From: Lachnospiraceae bacterium | GTDB taxonomy: Bacteria; Bacillota_A; Clostridia; Lachnospirales; Lachnospiraceae | Direction of reading: 5' to 3' | Length of the DNA stretch: 15,577 bases | Assembly: GCA_017634255.1 (NCBI GenBank) | Contig: JAGBNT010000021.1 | Coordinates: forward strand, 1-15,577 | Shown: piece after piece, positions 14,014 through 15,577 of the stretch | Position numbering within the stretch: position 1 is the stretch's first letter | Layout: each line of letters opens with the position of its first letter | Position numbers and translations under genes: made by a program | Notes under the pieces: generated by a model | Seen by the model: the letters and a program-made list of their open reading frames with translations, nothing else | Told to the model about the DNA's origin: nothing | Databases searched by the model: none

Positions 14014-15577
14014 ATGATGAAAAGAAAATCGATATCCAAAAGAGTCCAGCGCATGCTGTTGGGATTTACCCTGGTGGCGCTGGTGATAAGCAGTCTCATT
14101 GCCATGATGGGTATGAGAATCATCAGGGACAGGGTCACTGAGGACAGTGAATGGCTGGGCTATTCCGCCAGCAGTGTGGCGGCGCATGCTCTGACCGAGC
14201 AGATGGAGCAGAACCGTAAAAACGTGGCTGACAGCCGCGCAGAGTATGCGGGGGCGCAGCTTAACAGGATTTCGGGCTATGTAGAGAGCTTAAGCAGCAG
14301 CCTGGAATATCTGTATAAGCATAAGTCACACTATAATCCTGTTTCCGTGCTACCTCCGAACAAGGAAAACGGCGGGAAATATGTACTCATGCGCGATCTT
14401 CGGGATGAATCCGTGAAGCTGGAAGATGTTAAGGAGGAGATGGAGCTTCTGGGGAATATAGAGCCCATGTGCGAGTCTGTTGTCGCAGTTGGAAAGGATG
14501 AGATAGCGACTATGTATCTTGGCACCGAAAGCGGAGTGCTCATAAGCTATGACCCTACATCGCAGCTGTCCGACCCCGGTCCGGGAAATGAATCCTATTA
14601 TGACTATACTGCCTCTAACTGGTACGGACCTGCCAAGGAGAAGGACGGGATAATATTCACGGACACCTATCTGGATAATTACGGCAGGGGACTGAACATA
14701 ACCTGTGCAATGCCTTTCCGCAATGAAAAGGGCGAGATCGCAGGCGTTGTCGGAATAGATATCCTTGTGTCGGATCTGCTGGATTCCATAATAGATCTGG
14801 AAAGCAATGACGGATCCTATGTTATATTGGTCGATAAAGAGGGGGATGTGATCGCCTCTCCCTATATGGACAAAAATTCTGAGGATCTCAGTAATATAAG
14901 AAAGGATACCAGCCAGCCGATCTTTGAGGTCGCGGATCAGATACTGGACGGAAAGAACGGCATCACGAGAACTGCCGCGAATATTTACTACTCCTATTCG
15001 GAGATCGGGCTGACAGAATGGACCCTCGTAATCTGCATACCGGCGGAGAGCATTTCCGAGCCTGTGCAGCAGATCTCGGATATCATTGAGGAAGGAACCA
15101 CTGCCACGACGGGTTCCATAGGGCGGACCATAAGAATATCCATATTGCTGCTGATGATAGTTCTGGTGGTGATAACGGCGGCAGTCACTATTCTTTCGGG
15201 AGTCTATACAAGGCGTATAATCCATCCACTGATCTCCCTAAGGGACGACGTAATGCGTATCAGCGGCGGGGATCTTTCCCACAGGGCTGAGATCGTTGAA
15301 AACGATGAGATAGGTGATCTGGCTACTTCCTTTAACAATATGTCGGCCTCGCTTACCGAATATATCGACAATCTGACTAAGGTCACGGCGGAGAAGGAGA
15401 GGATAGGAGCGGAGCTAAACGTAGCTACCCAGATTCAGGCGGACATGCTGCCGAGGATATTCCCGCCCTTCCCGGAGAAGACGGAGCAGTTCGATATCTA
15501 TGCCACGATGAATCCGGCCAAGGAGGTAGGAGGAGATTTCTACGACTTCTTCCTGCTCGATGATAACCATATAGCCA
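14014..15577 (+). CDS. dCache-HAMP-SpoIIE (PP2C) sensor phosphatase, N-terminal 521 residues (cut by window edge)
   Basis: This is a membrane-bound RsbU/SpoIIE-type serine phosphatase. Helix one (about 13-34) leads to an extracellular double-Cache ligand-binding domain (about 45-370), marked by SNWYGPAK (201-208), TDTYLD (216-221) and [11 protein letters not shown] (240-250). Helix two (about 373-397) is followed by a HAMP domain (about 398-450, with [11 protein letters not shown] and [13 protein letters not shown]), a coiled linker ending IQADMLP (474-480), and the start of the PP2C-like catalytic domain with VGGDFYDFF (505-513), which holds the first metal-binding aspartate (D508). The rest lies outside the window. 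It should dephosphorylate a STAS protein, most simply the one at 10812-11108, when the Cache domain senses an external ligand. The ATG at 14014 (a second ATG follows directly) has AAGGAG at 13999-14004. Confidence 0.95.
   Translation, partial: MMKRKSISKRVQRMLLGFTLVALVISSLIAMMGMRIIRDRVTEDSEWLGYSASSVAAHALTEQMEQNRKNVADSRAEYAGAQLNRISGYVESLSSSLEYLYKHKSHYNPVSVLPPNKENGGKYVLMRDLRDESVKLEDVKEEMELLGNIEPMCESVVAVGKDEIATMYLGTESGVLISYDPTSQLSDPGPGNESYYDYTASNWYGPAKEKDGIIFTDTYLDNYGRGLNITCAMPFRNEKGEIAGVVGIDILVSDLLDSIIDLESNDGSYVILVDKEGDVIASPYMDKNSEDLSNIRKDTSQPIFEVADQILDGKNGITRTAANIYYSYSEIGLTEWTLVICIPAESISEPVQQISDIIEEGTTATTGSIGRTIRISILLLMIVLVVITAAVTILSGVYTRRIIHPLISLRDDVMRISGGDLSHRAEIVENDEIGDLATSFNNMSASLTEYIDNLTKVTAEKERIGAELNVATQIQADMLPRIFPPFPEKTEQFDIYATMNPAKEVGGDFYDFFLLDDNHIA

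Noticed and set aside
14350..15225. Open frame of 291 codons on the minus strand
   Set aside because: It is antisense to the Cache and helix-two region of the SpoIIE phosphatase, which has clear motifs in the plus strand. The minus-strand product is a low-quality mix with no recognisable domain.
1..15577. Mobile elements, CRISPR arrays, tRNA or rRNA genes
   Set aside because: I found no transposase or integrase motifs, no regularly spaced repeats, no terminal inverted repeats around a gene block and no cloverleaf-like or rRNA-like stretch.

Overview
The window looks like a chromosomal segment of a low-to-mid GC Firmicute, most likely a clostridial Lachnospiraceae-type bacterium. Reasons: purine-rich Shine-Dalgarno sites (GGAGG-type), common GTG and TTG starts, A/T-rich TTGACA/TATAAT-type promoters, SpoIIE/STAS partner-switching proteins, and FtsX/HlyD/ATPase exporter sets of the kind found in that group. 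The taxon is inferred from gene style, not from a marker gene. I see no rRNA, tRNA, CRISPR, insertion sequence or phage gene. Nearly all bases are coding; the longest gap is about 160 bases.

Left block (1-7498, minus strand). One operon reads leftwards from a strong promoter at 7506-7533. Its order is a small HAD phosphatase of the EcbF/BcbF capsule type, an ABC ATPase, an HlyD-type adaptor, a double FtsX permease, a MATE transporter with an extra C-terminal kinase-like domain, and a DUF6056 membrane protein cut by the window edge. The ATPase, adaptor and permease form a MacB/LolCDE-like export machine. The adaptor and permease genes overlap by 4 bases, and the permease stop directly abuts the MATE start.

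Middle block (7555-10720, plus strand). A divergent promoter drives a complete DUF6056 protein that is a clear paralogue of the truncated one at the left edge, so the exporter operon is bracketed by two copies of the family. Then come two genes I cannot assign: a 318-residue protein with two membrane segments and a long regular heptad tail, and a 121-residue soluble protein.

Right block (10762-15577, plus strand). A promoter with an extended -10 drives a gene set built around partner switching: a STAS anti-anti-sigma protein, a hairpin that could be an attenuator, a DUF2156 (GNAT-fold) protein, a DMT/EamA transporter, a membrane protein with a degenerate RsbW-like C-terminal domain, and a dCache-HAMP-SpoIIE phosphatase that runs off the window. 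The DUF2156, DMT and membrane-kinase-like genes overlap each other and use TTG and GTG starts, so they are probably translationally coupled.

The most interesting signal is that two membrane proteins, the MATE transporter on the left and the six-helix-like protein on the right, both end in an RsbW/SpoIIAB-like domain that has lost the same key ATP-binding residues. With the STAS protein and the SpoIIE phosphatase nearby, this suggests a membrane-anchored partner switch acting on transport rather than on a sigma factor. That is inference. The domain similarity is read by eye and needs a profile or structure search.
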